Shown here piece after piece: positions 19,747 to 30,103 of a DNA stretch of 64,000 nt; position 1 is the stretch's first letter, and each line of letters starts with the position of its first letter. Both the position numbers and the translations under genes were made by a program. This DNA is from Austropuccinia psidii (taxonomy: Eukaryota > Basidiomycota > Pucciniomycetes > Pucciniales > Sphaerophragmiaceae). Under the pieces are notes generated by a model. The model was not told the DNA's origin. It worked only from the letters and a program-made list of their open reading frames with translations, and made no database searches. The DNA lies in assembly GCA_023105745.1 (NCBI GenBank), contig JALGQZ010000009.1:33160409-33224408 (forward strand). The letters are read 5' to 3'.

Positions 19747-21190
19747 ATAAGCTTAAATTAAGTTTTTAGTATTTTCAATACAAAATTTGAAACTCCTCAA
19801 AAACTTAATTTAATTCACACCACATGTGGTGTTAACCATCAATTTTTGTGTTAAAATTTAGGTGTTGTGTTTAGTTTAGAAGTTATGAGGAATTGAAGTA
19901 TTTTCAATTGAATTCAATTGAAATGTCAAAATGTGCGCGTATATTACATAAGTGAACTATGATTTACATATGAGGTGTCAATTATTACTGTATTGTACTG
20001 TACAATTGAATTGAATTACATATGTAAATTATAAGTATAATACATGATGAGGAATTAAAGGAAAAATAAATTGGAAAGATTAAATTTGGGGGGGAAAAGG
20101 AACTCCAGCTCTAAGGGGGAGCTAGACCCCCAAAATCCTTGCTGACAGGCGTGGGATGTCAAAATTCACGCAAACGCTCATCACTTTTGGCCTGGAATTG
20201 AGTTACAGGGTCTGTGGAGTTCATTGATGATGAGGTTTTGATACCAACTGGGGTAGTTTTAGCTGTTGCCAAGAGGGTAAAACTACCCTTAAGATAAAAC
20301 AACCATAGTAAAAACAGTTTTAACTGGTTTCTACGCCTCTCAAACACATTCTGACGTGATTTGAAGGCTCTAGGCCTGGTATTGCTATAGTAATGGCTGA
20401 TTTAAGGGTCTAAAATGGCTAAAATTGGCTAAAGTTGGCTTAAACCAGCCCTTTTTGGTCTAAACCAGGGTTCAATGATGCCATAATTGGCTTTTCTGTT
20501 GTCAGACTGTTTCTCACGACTGACAAGAGTAAAATTTACTTTTGGAGTAAGAGAATTGATGGCTATAAAAGAATGTCTTCTTTGCCCCACTTTTCTCTTC
20601 ATGTTAGAATCTTTTCCTTTTATTAATTAGTTTAAACACTGTGAAACCAATCAATCAAAGATTCCAACCACCATTTTTAAATCATTTTAATCCATTTAAC
20701 CACGTTAAAAAAATCATTATAATCATTGTTTGTAACTCTTATAATCATTTTTACCCCTGAACCACCCCAAAAGTGAATTAAAGCATCTTTCATCACTGTA
20801 AACCTTGTCACTTTGTTTCCAAATTCACTCTGGTCACTTTTGGGCGTGTTTTCTCTTTAATATTCTTTTTAAAGACTTTGTTCTTTAATTAATTGCTTGC
20901 AGTTATTTTCTCAATTAATTCCAATTGAAATTGCTCTTGAAGAAATTTCTTTTGTAGCCTTAAAATATCTCTTGTAGAGTATTTTTTGGATAAATTTTTA
21001 TTGTTGGTAAAACAATAAATTTTTATAATATTATTGTTTTATAATGATAAAGTTATAAACAATAAAATTGGCGTTTTTTCTCTTAAAAATAATATTTCAT
21101 ACTATTTTTAACTAAATTTTACCTTATACAAATTTTGAGGACAGGAAAAGTACTTGATTTTTAATCAAAGTTTCATATCCACACCTTAAA
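19747..21190 (+). repeat. Truncated 3' LTR of A-inner (1444 bp)
   Basis: Corresponds to 13076-14517 of the 5' LTR and lacks its first 397 bp. It ends CACACCTTAAA (5' copy CTTACA), followed by the TTTGT target copy at 21191-21195. It includes the TATA box (20564-20571) and the TTGTCAG inverted repeat (about 20485-20525). Confidence 0.92.
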
Positions 21191-21440
21191 TTTGTATTCA
21201 AGTCTTTTATGACTGTTGCTTGGAAAGCATTTTCTTCTTTCAATGTTACCACTTCTGTCTTCATTTTTTCTGAGGTTTCATGTGTCCAATCCATGAATTG
21301 GGCCAATTTGGTCCATGTGAATTTGTTTTCAAACTCATGAGTGTGGATTGTAGTCTCAGTTATTAATTCTGGATCAATTGAGTCAGAACTATCAAAACTA
21401 TTTGTAGGTACAACTATTTTTTGCTTTTGTGTACTTCTTG
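21191..21440 (-). pseudogene. gag: Element C gag-2, N-terminal part
   Basis: Frame with TNSFDSSDSIDPEL, FENKFTWTKLAQFMDWT and KMKTEVVTLKEENAFQ, ending at the A-inner LTR. It is in the same register as the long frame opened by ATG 22126-22128 within the gag intron, so no frameshift is needed to reach gag-2 from that ATG. It overlaps the gag-1 stop (TAG 21414-21416). Its continuation is at 12678 and downwards. Confidence 0.75.
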
Positions 21441-22506
21441 GACTAAGTCCATCAGCTTTTTCATCAATGGGTCTGCTTCCTTCTTCCTCTGGTTGAAAGA
21501 AGTTTTGTTTTTCCCTTGGGCTCCTTTTCTGCTGTTGGAAACTACCTGGAATGGTTGGGGAGCGTTGGATGAAGTTTCCTTTGGCTTGTAAGACCTGGAA
21601 CTGCTGGATTGTTGTGGGGAAGATGGGACTTCTCCTTCCATTTCTGGGGGTACCTGAATCTGACTGGGCTCTTCCTTGTGCCAAGATCTCTCTATGGCTT
21701 GTATGGCTGCCTGGTTCTCTTTGATTCTGATTGCTCTTTCTTCTAAGAGTTTGAAATTCTTGTTGGGATTCCAACCTTGAATTTCTGTCATAAGTTCCAT
21801 CCAAGCCATTTGCTTGAGACAGATCTTCTGAGTTGTTATCCCCACTTCTGCCCATGATTCTGCCATAGTGAACATTTTGTTGTCCATGCTCCATGTGAAG
21901 ATGTCTTTCAGGAGTTTGTGTATTTGAAGGACCTGTTCTGCATCTGTCCAATCTCCTGGTTGGACTTCTGGGTTGAATTTGATTTGGAATAAGACCTTGG
22001 GGAGGAGTTCCCTGATGGTAAGTCCTTTGCTGGTCATTTGCTCCAGTTCTTCTTCCTCTATGTCTTCTTGGCCAGTGTTCTGGTTGATTTCTTGGGAATC
22101 CAAGATCTCTAAGAAGTGGAGGTGTCATGTTAACAATGTTAAAAAATGACAGACAAAATAAAAAAATGTTGTATGTTTCAAGGTTTATTTACCTTTAGCA
22201 GGCCCTTGTACAAATTTATTATCTATACTCTTTGGCAATTTGCCTTTAGAGTTTACAACTGGGTTGATAACAGTGATTTTCTGTTTTTCAATTTGTTTTG
22301 GTGATCCAACTGGTTTTGTTGGAGCTTTTCTGTTCTTTTTTGGCCCTTGGCATGGCTATTGGTTTCCACTCTTTTGAGTTGATTGTCACTTCACTGTGTC
22401 TTTTCTGCTTGCCCTTGGTTTTTGGCAGCACCTCTCTGTCTTCTGAGGCTGTCACAGATGGATTTCCCTGTGACTGGGTTTCTAATGGAATATAGTCTTT
22501 TTCCAC
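21414..22506 (-). CDS. gag: Element C gag-1 with leader exon and 84-nt intron
   Basis: The main exon 21414-22108 holds DSQEINQNTGQEDIEEEE, LLKDIFTWSMDNKMF, AWMELMTEIQGWN and KLLEERAIRIKENQAAI, and ends in LMDLVQEVHKSKK. The leader exon (22193-22506) has frame VNSKGKLPKSIDNKFVQGPAK before donor GGTAAATAA; an earlier one-base shift separates it from the open frame seen further upstream. Removing intron 22109-22192 (GT...CTTCTTAG) joins the two in phase 1 as in families A and B. The frame upstream has no clear ATG. Helical and charged, presumably structural. No named domain recognised. Confidence 0.65.
21417..22128 (-). CDS. Overlapping frame opened by the intronic ATG, fused to gag-2
   Basis: The frame starts at ATG 22126-22128 inside the putative intron, overlaps all of gag-1 for about 238 codons without a stop, and runs into gag-2 to the A-inner junction. 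Its product is rich in Gln, Pro, Arg, Ser and Thr, probably disordered (for example GTPPQGLIPNQIQ). A-mid has the equivalent frame open over about 220 codons (32217-32880), and A-inner has it with one stop. This makes chance less likely. If used, it would be the N-terminus of a Gag-2-Pol polyprotein made from intron-retaining RNA. Alternative view: an overlapping frame kept open by codon bias of gag-1. Confidence 0.5.
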
Positions 22507-23346
22507 TATTCAGAAAAGATATTTCAAATTGTATATCAGTATTTTATTATAAAACAAAATGATTTTATTCAATTCTACTGTTATTTTTCAAAATGTTTAA
22601 GTATTTTTATTATAATATATTGTTTTTTTTATTTTTTATATGTTTTTATTGAAAAATAACAGTTTTTCAGTTTTTCACTTATGTTTTATGAGTGAGAACT
22701 GTAATATCCAAGTGTTTTGTGAATGATTCACTTGGATATTATTGTGTTTTTGTAAAAACACGTCAAATTTATTAAATTATAATAAATTTGATTTGTTATT
22801 ATAAATATTATAAATAATATTTATTTTAACACTTGATTTTTGATTAAAATATTAATCAATTACAAGTTTTCACGTCAGTTTGAGTGATGTCTTGTTTTAA
22901 AGGAAATATTTAATTAAAATATTCCTTATAAATAATAAGAAATTATTTTATTATTTAATATTTATTAATTATTTATTAATAAATGTTTCTTTATTAATTT
23001 TCACGCACTTTGGTGAAAAGTAATAGTAAAAAATAAGTAATATACTGTTTGCATATTATTATTTATATTGAAATTTAAATAATACTGTTGTATTATTATC
23101 AATTTCGTGAAAATTATTGTAATATAATGAAATAAAGAGGATTTGTACTCTTACTCTCAACAAAAATATTTATAATATATGTTTTTGGAGAAAAAAAAAT
23201 TATGTATAAAATATATAATGCTATATTATATAAAAAAATAATAATAATAGAAAATAAGATAAATTTGAAATTTTACTCACTGTTGGTAAAGTACCTTTTA
23301 AATAACTGGATTTTTACGCCTAATTCTGTTCAAAACACGTCCAATA
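22507..23346 (-). other. Element C untranslated leader, no gene
   Basis: A/T-rich sequence between PBS and the leader exon. I see no frame of note apart from a 70-codon open stretch on the other strand at 23202-23414, which is low complexity and runs into the LTR. It contains several ACGT-core motifs (cacgtcaa, cacgtcag, acacgtcc). Confidence 0.6.
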
Positions 23347-23374
23347 AGGTTGAAAAACCACGGCCAGGCCCCCA
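23347..23374 (-). promoter_or_regulatory. Primer-binding site of element C
   Basis: On minus the LTR is followed by TTT and TGGGGGCCTGGCCGTG. Further inwards the sequence GTTTTTCAACC resembles the T-arm complement seen fully in B-left (51527-51551). The same tRNA seems to prime families A, B and C. Confidence 0.7.
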
Positions 23375-23377
23375 AAA

Positions 23378-24880
23378 TGTCAGGGTGAGTCTATATAGTA
23401 GCTATAAAATGTAAATACAAGCTAGTATTATTACTGTGACACGTCAAAAAACAAATAAATTTAATTCTTCAGGTCCTACTGCTACGTGGTAACAGTGGTG
23501 ATGAGTCTGTTGAGGACCTGGGTTGCAATACTCTAATATCTTTGACTGTAAAGAAGTACTACAATAATTATGCTCTAATTATATCTTTAATAATTCTAAG
23601 GACACTACTGATGGATAACAGTTTTGTCACATAAGAATATGGATAATAAGATGAAGATGATGGGTTTTCAAGGAAAAAACCCTTCCTTTTATATCTTTCA
23701 AGACTGTCAAGAGTTATTAACTCTTCACACTTCAGAGGAGTGAAAATTTTCACTCCAATGATCAGCCTGTGGTTCTGGATCATCAATTCTGATGTCAATA
23801 GAGGCAGAATTGTGGCTTTGGAACCACAAATGATCATTCTGGATCAATACAGGGTGAAAAAACTTTTCACCTGCCACGTCAGCACTTAGATGACACTGTT
23901 CTGGTGTCTGTATGATCAATAATGATGATTTTGGAGAGGTTATATCTTCATAAGTATATTATTTTAAGTATGGGAGCAATACTGTTTGATACAAGTTTGA
24001 TACAGTCATGTATTGCCAGAAAAACCTTCCAATCAAGATATCTCAGCCAGTTCTTAAGATATCAAGAAACCAAGAGCACAGAATTAAAGGGCTTAATGAG
24101 CTCTTCAAATTGGTATGATTTATGTTTACCCTTCTTTAAAATAGAAAAAGTTATAAGGGTTTTAGGTTTTTGGGTGTATTTTTGTACATCAGTATGAGGC
24201 TTCAAAACCTTCCATACCAGATATCTTCTTCAATTTGGAATATATCTGTATTCTGATGATACAGTCTTTTAGGGCTTGGTTAGCTCTACAGTTTGGTATA
24301 TTACACTGTACAGTTGTATGAGTGTATGCCAAAGATACAGGGGTTTGTTTACCTTGTTGTTTTCAGAATATCTGTATTTTGGTTGTTAAACCTTTGAACC
24401 AAGATCCCTCAGTCAATTTAAGAGATACAGAGGTCTAAGGTGTCTCAAATTAAAGCTCTTGTTTAGATCTTTAATTTGGGTATACTTTTGTACAGTTTGT
24501 ACAAGCCCTCTTTGATTTTCAGGGGGGTCTTGGTTTTTAAAATAAAGGTCATATGGTATCCCCAGTTGTAGTGGTGTTACAGCAACATGGATGATACCAT
24601 TGTGTAGCTCTCTATGTGAGCTTTAAGAAAAATACCATTTTGGTATGGAATAACTTAAATATGCATAAGTTAGATGAGAGGTGAAAATAAGGGTTTTGAC
24701 TTGTTTATTCTCCTCTAGTTTCCTTATTCTGTTTGGATAAGGTTGATGTTTAATTTAAGAGGCATTTTTTTCTCCTTATTTATTACCTGTATTGACTATG
24801 TTTGTTCAATACTTGTCATACCATTATTTATGGTATGTTGGATGTCCTGCTAGTGCTCTGTTTTGAGTCACAGGCTGATA
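23378..24880 (-). repeat. 5' LTR of element C
   Basis: Starts TGTCAGGGTGAGTC and ends GTCACAGGCTGATA (the other copy ends CTGACA). The ATAAT target copy follows at 24881-24885. Nearly identical to 6222-7725. Confidence 0.93.
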
Positions 24881-24885
24881 ATAAT

Positions 24886-25029
24886 TAAATTTTTATTCTT
24901 AGATATAGATTTGTATTTATATTTCAATTTTTATTTTTATAATACAAATAAATTTATTTTATTTATATTTGTATCTTAATTTATCATTTGTGGTCTTTTG
25001 GGTATATGAAAATACCTCTAAGGCTCACA
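24886..25029 (-). repeat. 3' LTR of A-mid, last part
   Basis: The 144 bp after the C insertion and its ATAAT copy complete the A-mid 3' LTR, ending ggtatatgaaaatacctctaaggctcaca. Together with 4563-6221 the length is 1803 bp, equal to the 5' LTR. Confidence 0.88.
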
Positions 25030-25042
25030 TTCCCTCCCCCTA
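25030..25042 (-). promoter_or_regulatory. Polypurine tract of A-mid
   Basis: On minus TAGGGGGAGGGAA lies directly before the 3' LTR start TGTGAGCC. Confidence 0.8.
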
Positions 25043-25052
25043 AAAAAGGATA

Positions 25053-25481
25053 TTACTTTGTAATATTGTTATTTCTAGTGTTCCTGAAATTTCTGAGAAG
25101 TTTAGTAGCTTCAGGTATGTCTTTTTCTGGAAACAATTCATCTTCACAAGTTGCGTCACTGTACCTAACAAGGTATTCCCTGACTTTGTTGGTTCTCAAC
25201 TTTCTTTCTTTGAGAACTTTGGTAATTCTCTTACTTCCAGATGACTCAATAGGAGCTATAACTTGGGGAAATTTATTCCTCAAGGGAAGATCTTCAGAAT
25301 CACTAGATTTATATGGCTTTATCAAGCTTACTGGAAATGCAGGATGCTTATTGCTAAGTTCTTCAGATAACTCTATTTCAACAGCATTTTCCCCATGGAG
25401 GGCCTTAATAACAAAAGGTCCTGCAAAGGAGGCTTTCAGCTTGTTACATCCTTTGATGTTATTGAAGTTAGTAGGATACAA
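25053..25481 (-). pseudogene. pol: A-mid integrase C-terminus and chromodomain-like tail
   Basis: 142 open codons: GPFVIKALHGENAVEIELSE, HPAFPVSLIKPY, then a chromodomain-like tail with VREYLVRYSDATCEDELF. The Trp expected after ED (EDEW in relatives) is missing, so the aromatic cage looks broken. The frame differs from the upstream integrase segment: one frameshift lies near 25470. Chromodomains in this order direct integration to marked chromatin. Confidence 0.82.
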
Positions 25482-27123
25482 GAACTAAATCCCCCACTTT
25501 GAAATCTGGAGTTACATGTGATTTATCCCATTTGTCCTTTGCATATGCAAAAGAGTCTTCCATGAACCTTACTGCATGCTTTCTAGCTTTGTCTAGCATT
25601 CCCTTGAAGCTAGCACCTGTGGGATGTATTTCAATCAAATCTTCCCTCAAGTAATCTTGGGGTAATTTGGGGTTCCATCCCTTTTCTAGCATAGCAGGAG
25701 TTTGATTGGTACTGGCATGGATTGATGTTTTATATGCTAATTCCAGTGCTGGAAGCAGAGTGCACCAATAATGGGTAAATCCATCATAATCTTTGAATTC
25801 AAGGCCATATGCACAAAATCTTCTTACCATGTCCTCTAAGGTCTGGATCATCCTTTCAGCTAGACCATCAGTTTGTGGGTGGTAGGCTGTAGAGAAGGAC
25901 AGCTTAGTGCCAAATAATTGGTTAAGATTTGTCCACAGTGCTGAAGTGAATTTGGTATCCCTGTCACTAATGATATTTGTAAATATGCCAGTCCATGACA
26001 CTACTCTATTCCATATCAGAAGAGCTGTATCCATGGCTGTATCATCTTTGTGACATGGTAAAAAGATTGGAGTTTTACTGAATCTGTCTACAATCACTAG
26101 GCAAGCATTATAGCTTCTGTCACCTCCTGGTGGTAGGAACGATATCCAATCCATATGGACAATTTCCCAAGGTCTGCTGGGTTCTTGGATCTTCATCATA
26201 TTCCCAAGTCTCTTGCCAGTGGATTTATTTTCCTTTTGACATCTGTCACAGGTTTTGCAATACTCTGCAACATCCTTCTGCCACATTGGCAACCATATGC
26301 AGGTCTTCACTTTTTCTGTTGTTCTGTCTTCAGACAGATGTCCTGAAAAGGGGCTGTCATGGAATTCTTTTAGTACAAGATTGATTAATGACCTGTCCAC
26401 AACTGTCATGACACATGTGTTCTTGGTCCTCTGATAAATTATACCATCCAGTAGGTGAAATCTTCCTTCATCATAAGATTTTTTCCATACTTCATCCAAG
26501 GCATGTATTAGAGTGTTGTCTTTACAGCCTTTGTTAAGTAATTGGCATAAGATGCTACAATTCTTCTCTTGAGTGTAACTGGTTCTTACTTCTTCAAAGA
26601 AGGTGGTATTCAAGTCTGTAACACTTATTCCTTCTATTGGGATCTGTGGTGAAGCTTCTTCTGGCACATAAGCAGGATTATCAATATCATTTGGTAATGG
26701 CCATCTGCTTAGTCCATCTGCATTTTTGTGAATATTCCCATCTTTATGAACAATGGTCATATTTCCCCTGTATTCTTGTATGGCTATTTGCCATCTGAGC
26801 ATATGTCTATTAGGTGTCTTCATACTTAAAAGTGATTCAACTGCTGTACGATCTGTTATCACTTCAAAAACACATCCCTCTATGAAGTAGTTCAATTTTT
26901 CCAAGGCCCAGAAAAGGCATAGACATTCCATTTGACTTGCTCCATATCTGGCTTCAGTTGGTTTTATTTGCCTGGATATGAAACATTTGGGTCCTTCCAC
27001 AGGTTTATCATTTATTATCTGGACTTGGTAAAGTGCAGCACCCAGCCCAGCTCCTGATGCATAAATATATAATTTAAAAGGCAATTTAAAGTATGGCATC
27101 AGTAAGAGTGGAGAAGTGGTCAA
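25468..27123 (-). CDS. pol: A-mid RNase H and integrase
   Basis: 551 open codons. RNase H covers residues 1-150 ([17 protein letters not shown], with Asp of YIDA changed to Tyr; [35 protein letters not shown]). Integrase zinc region: [14 protein letters not shown]...[11 protein letters not shown]. Core: [33 protein letters not shown] and [18 protein letters not shown], with the D, D and E all present. It ends in a TAA inside the C-terminal region (25468). The first Met is internal; the frame is shifted relative to RT. Confidence 0.85.
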   Translation of the reverse strand: MTTSPLLLMPYFKLPFKLYIYASGAGLGAALYQVQIINDKPVEGPKCFISRQIKPTEARYGASQMECLCLFWALEKLNYFIEGCVFEVITDRTAVESLLSMKTPNRHMLRWQIAIQEYRGNMTIVHKDGNIHKNADGLSRWPLPNDIDNPAYVPEEASPQIPIEGISVTDLNTTFFEEVRTSYTQEKNCSILCQLLNKGCKDNTLIHALDEVWKKSYDEGRFHLLDGIIYQRTKNTCVMTVVDRSLINLVLKEFHDSPFSGHLSEDRTTEKVKTCIWLPMWQKDVAEYCKTCDRCQKENKSTGKRLGNMMKIQEPSRPWEIVHMDWISFLPPGGDRSYNACLVIVDRFSKTPIFLPCHKDDTAMDTALLIWNRVVSWTGIFTNIISDRDTKFTSALWTNLNQLFGTKLSFSTAYHPQTDGLAERMIQTLEDMVRRFCAYGLEFKDYDGFTHYWCTLLPALELAYKTSIHASTNQTPAMLEKGWNPKLPQDYLREDLIEIHPTGASFKGMLDKARKHAVRFMEDSFAYAKDKWDKSHVTPDFKVGDLVLVSY

Positions 27124-27268
27124 AGCTTCTCTTAGAGACTAAAAAGCTTTGACTCTGTCAACGGTCATTTCAAATACTGTGTCTTTGTCACACAATTCAT
27201 AAATTCCTTGCTATGGATGCAAAATCTTTAATGTGTTGCCTGTAATATCCTGCAAAGCCTAAAAATGA

Positions 27269-27643
27269 CTAAATTTCCTTCTTGTTTTGAGGCATGGGTT
27301 TTAGCAATACTGCTGCAACTTTGTTTTTGTCAGTTCTAAGGGATAAACCAGATACAACAGGTCCTAGTTCTTTCAGTTCTTTAAATCCAGAATTACATTT
27401 CTTCAAAGAGATTTTCATGTTCACTGATTGAATTTTTATCAAACCTCTGGACAATCTGTACATGTGCTCTTCGCAATTTTTGGAACAGACAATAATGTCA
27501 TCAATGTAAATGATTAACCATCCCTCTGAAAGTTCTTTGGGGAAGATTTCATTTATTATTCTTTGGAAGTGTGAAGGTGCATTTTTAATACCAAAGGGCA
27601 TTCTTAAATATTCATACACTCCACAATGAACAATAGTTCTCAA
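27269..27643 (-). pseudogene. pol: A-mid RT palm
   Basis: 124 codons: [36 protein letters not shown] (YIDD intact), [32 protein letters not shown] stop separates it from the upstream segment, and frame loss follows at 27269 before RNase H; 27124-27268 holds the damaged connection region. Confidence 0.85.
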
Positions 27644-28558
27644 TTATTTTCTTGCTCTTGGTGTCACCACATTTTGATGGAATCCTTTAAGGGAATCCAT
27701 AGTGGTTATATACACTGCTTGAGATATTTTAGTAAGAGCAATTTGGATTTTTCGTATGGGGTACCTATCTAGGACAGTGTAAGTTTTCAGATCTCCAAAG
27801 CCTCCAACCATTCTGGATTTTACATTATGCCATGCCACTATGACTGGTGTAGTTATTTTTACCTCTTCATTGTGGCCAATGTTTCTTATTACACCAAGGT
27901 CTGGAAGTTCTTTGATATGCGTTTCCAGAGCTTCTCTTGACTGGGGACTTTCTGGGTATGCAGGCCTTCTCAAGAGTGGTGGATAAGGTCTTTCAATATT
28001 AAGAATGATGTCAACTTCATGACCAATAATGGCTCCTAGAGGTTCTTTGTCTGAAGTAAATGCTCCTTTGTGGTAATGCAAAAGGGAAGAAAGTTCATTT
28101 TCTTGTTTATCAGTCAGATGAAGGCTTATTTCAGCCTCTCTCAACTGTTCAGATTTGAATTTTTCCAATTCTGAGTTGACTGTTGATACTTTATTTACTG
28201 TAATTTGTCTTTTAAATGGTAAAAAGGCAAATTTCTGACGCTTCTTGCCTCCAATAGTAAAGTATCTGTCTTTGTTGTTATGCAAATCTATCCCATACAT
28301 GATTAAATAGTCATTTCTCAATATAAAATGGGTAGTAGAGCAGTTTTCCATAATAACAAATTCAACTGTGATTCTTAAATTTCCATTAATGTGTGGGAAT
28401 CTGACATTGGTCTCAAAAATTCCTAATGCTTCTATTGGATTACTTACACTATTGAATTTTTTACCATCAATTGGAAACAATTGGTCTTCAAAATTTGGTA
28501 CACAAGTTTCAAGAAAATATTTACCAACACAAGAGCAGCATGCTCCTGGGTCATGCAA
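27644..28558 (-). pseudogene. pol: A-mid protease and RT fingers
   Basis: 304 codons. The protease loop reads HDPGACCSCVGK, with DPGA as in A-inner. Then VPNFEDQLFPIDG, VIMENCSTTHFILRNDYLIMYGIDLHN, the linker, GHEVDIILNIERPYPPLLRR and KELPDLGVIRNIGHNEEVK. GGFGDLKTY replaces the GDFRALNTY of relatives, damaging an RT motif. The stop at 27644 lies before the palm. Confidence 0.85.
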
Positions 28559-28942
28559 AGGTTTATGGGCTTATTGTCAATCACCGCTTCTGTTATATGG
28601 GAGTTACCAGCTGTATAACCTTTCCCCCTGTTTAGTTTTGTTTTAATAATTTGTGCATCTTGAACTTTTGATAAATCAAGTTGACCATTGCTCAATTGTG
28701 GCACGTGGGAATAAGATTCCATGTTGTCAAAAGTGGAATTCATATTTTCTATATCTTTTGAAGATTCAGAAAATATTGATGACTTATCTTCTGAATTGTC
28801 TTCAATTATGTCATCTTTTCCAACATCAGGTTCCTTTTCAATATCAATTTCATTGATTTTCCCCCTTTTTGGACATGTATTGGCTAGATGGCTGGTGCTT
28901 TGGAAAATATGGCACTTTCTGACTGTATCTGCAGATTTATAC
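28444..28942 (-). pseudogene. gag: A-mid nucleocapsid and start of protease, frame-shifted
   Basis: The knuckle reads CHIFQSTSHLANTC: the second Cys is Phe (A-inner has CHICQ), so zinc binding is probably lost. An acidic linker follows, then SYSHVPQLSNGQLDLSKVQD and NRGKGYTAGNSHI. One frameshift lies before 28743 and another in the protease near 28560. Confidence 0.8.
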
Positions 28943-29518
28943 TTAGTATTTGAATTTTCCTTGGGGGTTTTTGTCCACAGAATCTATCCAAGGTGTATTA
29001 AACCTTATTTTGAGATTCACCCTACTAGAACCAATTTTGGTTCTGGTGGTTACTTCTTCTAATGTATTGATAATATCCTCTGCTGAAGATTGTTCAGTAG
29101 TCCTGCTTTTGACAGCATGCTCTAAGTCACCATCACATTGTCTCAGAATATTTCTGTGGATCATAAATTCTGACATGTCAGGGTATAATGCTGTTACTCT
29201 GTCTTTTTGTTGGCAAAACCATGGTAATGATTTGTCTTTATCAGAATTAAATTTGGCAGATTCAAAGGCTGTCTCCACTTTAAATCTCCAAGCATCATTC
29301 GCACATTTGTTGATAATTTGGGTTTTCAACCAAGTCCAACTCTGGTGTCCATGTGCTTGTCTTAATTTGATATACCATGTGTGAGCTGATCTGGTAAACA
29401 AGGTGTTAAATCTTGCTGTTACCAATCTGTCTGGTAATTCAAAATCTTCTTTAATAATGCCAATTCCTCTAATGAATTCTATATGCTCATATTCTCCTTC
29501 ACCACTGAAGTGAGGCAA
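28943..29518 (-). CDS. gag: A-mid capsid
   Basis: 191 open codons: PHFSGEGEYEHIEFIRG, RFNTLFTRSAHTWYIKLRQ, WTWLKTQIINKCANDAW, KILRQ-like NILRQCDGDLEHAVKSR and EDIINTLEEVTTRTKIG. It starts after the TAA (29519-29521) shared with A-inner. It ends in a stop after QGKFKY, just before the knuckle. Confidence 0.82.
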   Translation of the reverse strand: MPHFSGEGEYEHIEFIRGIGIIKEDFELPDRLVTARFNTLFTRSAHTWYIKLRQAHGHQSWTWLKTQIINKCANDAWRFKVETAFESAKFNSDKDKSLPWFCQQKDRVTALYPDMSEFMIHRNILRQCDGDLEHAVKSRTTEQSSAEDIINTLEEVTTRTKIGSSRVNLKIRFNTPWIDSVDKNPQGKFKY

Positions 29519-30103
29519 TTATTTAAGTTTTGGTACTTCTCTCAAAAGTGCTTGGCCCATTGATGGTTCCAAGTTATGAAAAGAAGTGGATAATTCATTT
29601 TCTAACTGTGAATTATCAGGGTCCAATACTTGTGTATTTGGAATTCTTGTGCCCTCATTTTGATTCAGAGGTGTAGACATTCTTGGTAAGGTGCTCAGTA
29701 TTTGTTCAATATCATTCATCTTACTGTTTTTACAGCTTTGGAATTTCCTGTATTCATTTTGGAAGGCTTGTATTAAATTTATTACTTCAATTTTATACAT
29801 GTCTTTTTTATGTGTCAGTTCTTGACATAATTCTGTCTATCTTGTATTATCAGCAGTGACTTGATTTAATTTCATTGATAATTTTGATACTTCTTCTTGT
29901 GAAGTATCAAAACACTTTTTCAAGGCAATGGTATATGTATTTACTTTATTAAATGAATTTGAAATGTCATCAGGGACTTTCTAGTTATCTGTCTTGATAA
30001 CATTTATGCCTTGTTTGATTCTTGTTTCAATTATGTCATCAATATTGAATTTAGAATATTTGTCTGTTAACTCTTTAATAATGGCAGATTGTTCATTCAT
30101 TTT
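29519..30103 (-). pseudogene. gag: A-mid gag-2, middle part
   Basis: Homologous to A-inner 15860-16444, ending in REVPKLK and the shared TAA. It has several additional stops near 29835-29990. The left flank of the solo LTR 30104-32009 cuts it; ATTTT at 30099-30103 is the target copy. The N-terminal part resumes at 32010. Confidence 0.8.

Larger units (their letters stand above)
12679..21190 (+). mobile_element. A-inner: family-A element inserted in gag-2 of C
   Basis: The 5' LTR is 12679-14517 and the truncated 3' LTR is 19747-21190. The TSD is TTTGT on both sides (12674-12678 and 21191-21195). The internal region (14518-19746) holds PBS, gag-1, gag-2, knuckle, protease, RT, RNase H and the integrase zinc region. 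It then jumps directly into the middle of the 3' LTR: integrase core, chromodomain, PPT and about 397 bp of LTR are missing. As the deepest insertion it is the most recent of the nest; the shared 1.44 kb of its LTRs are very similar by eye. Confidence 0.92.
6222..24880 (-). mobile_element. Element C: Ty3/gypsy element with both LTRs and TSD
   Basis: LTRs 6222-7725 and 23378-24880 (1504 and 1503 bp) are flanked by ATAAT on both sides (6217-6221 and 24881-24885). It inserted into the 3' LTR of A-mid. The internal order on minus is PBS, leader exon, gag-1, gag-2, CCHC knuckle, protease, RT, RNase H, integrase with chromodomain-like tail, then PPT. Gag-pol runs in one frame apart from three stops. 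Its gag-2 is split by A-inner (12679-21190, TSD TTTGT). In the first 540 nt of the LTR pair I count about a dozen differences, several at CpG. This is the best-preserved element of the window. Confidence 0.93.
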
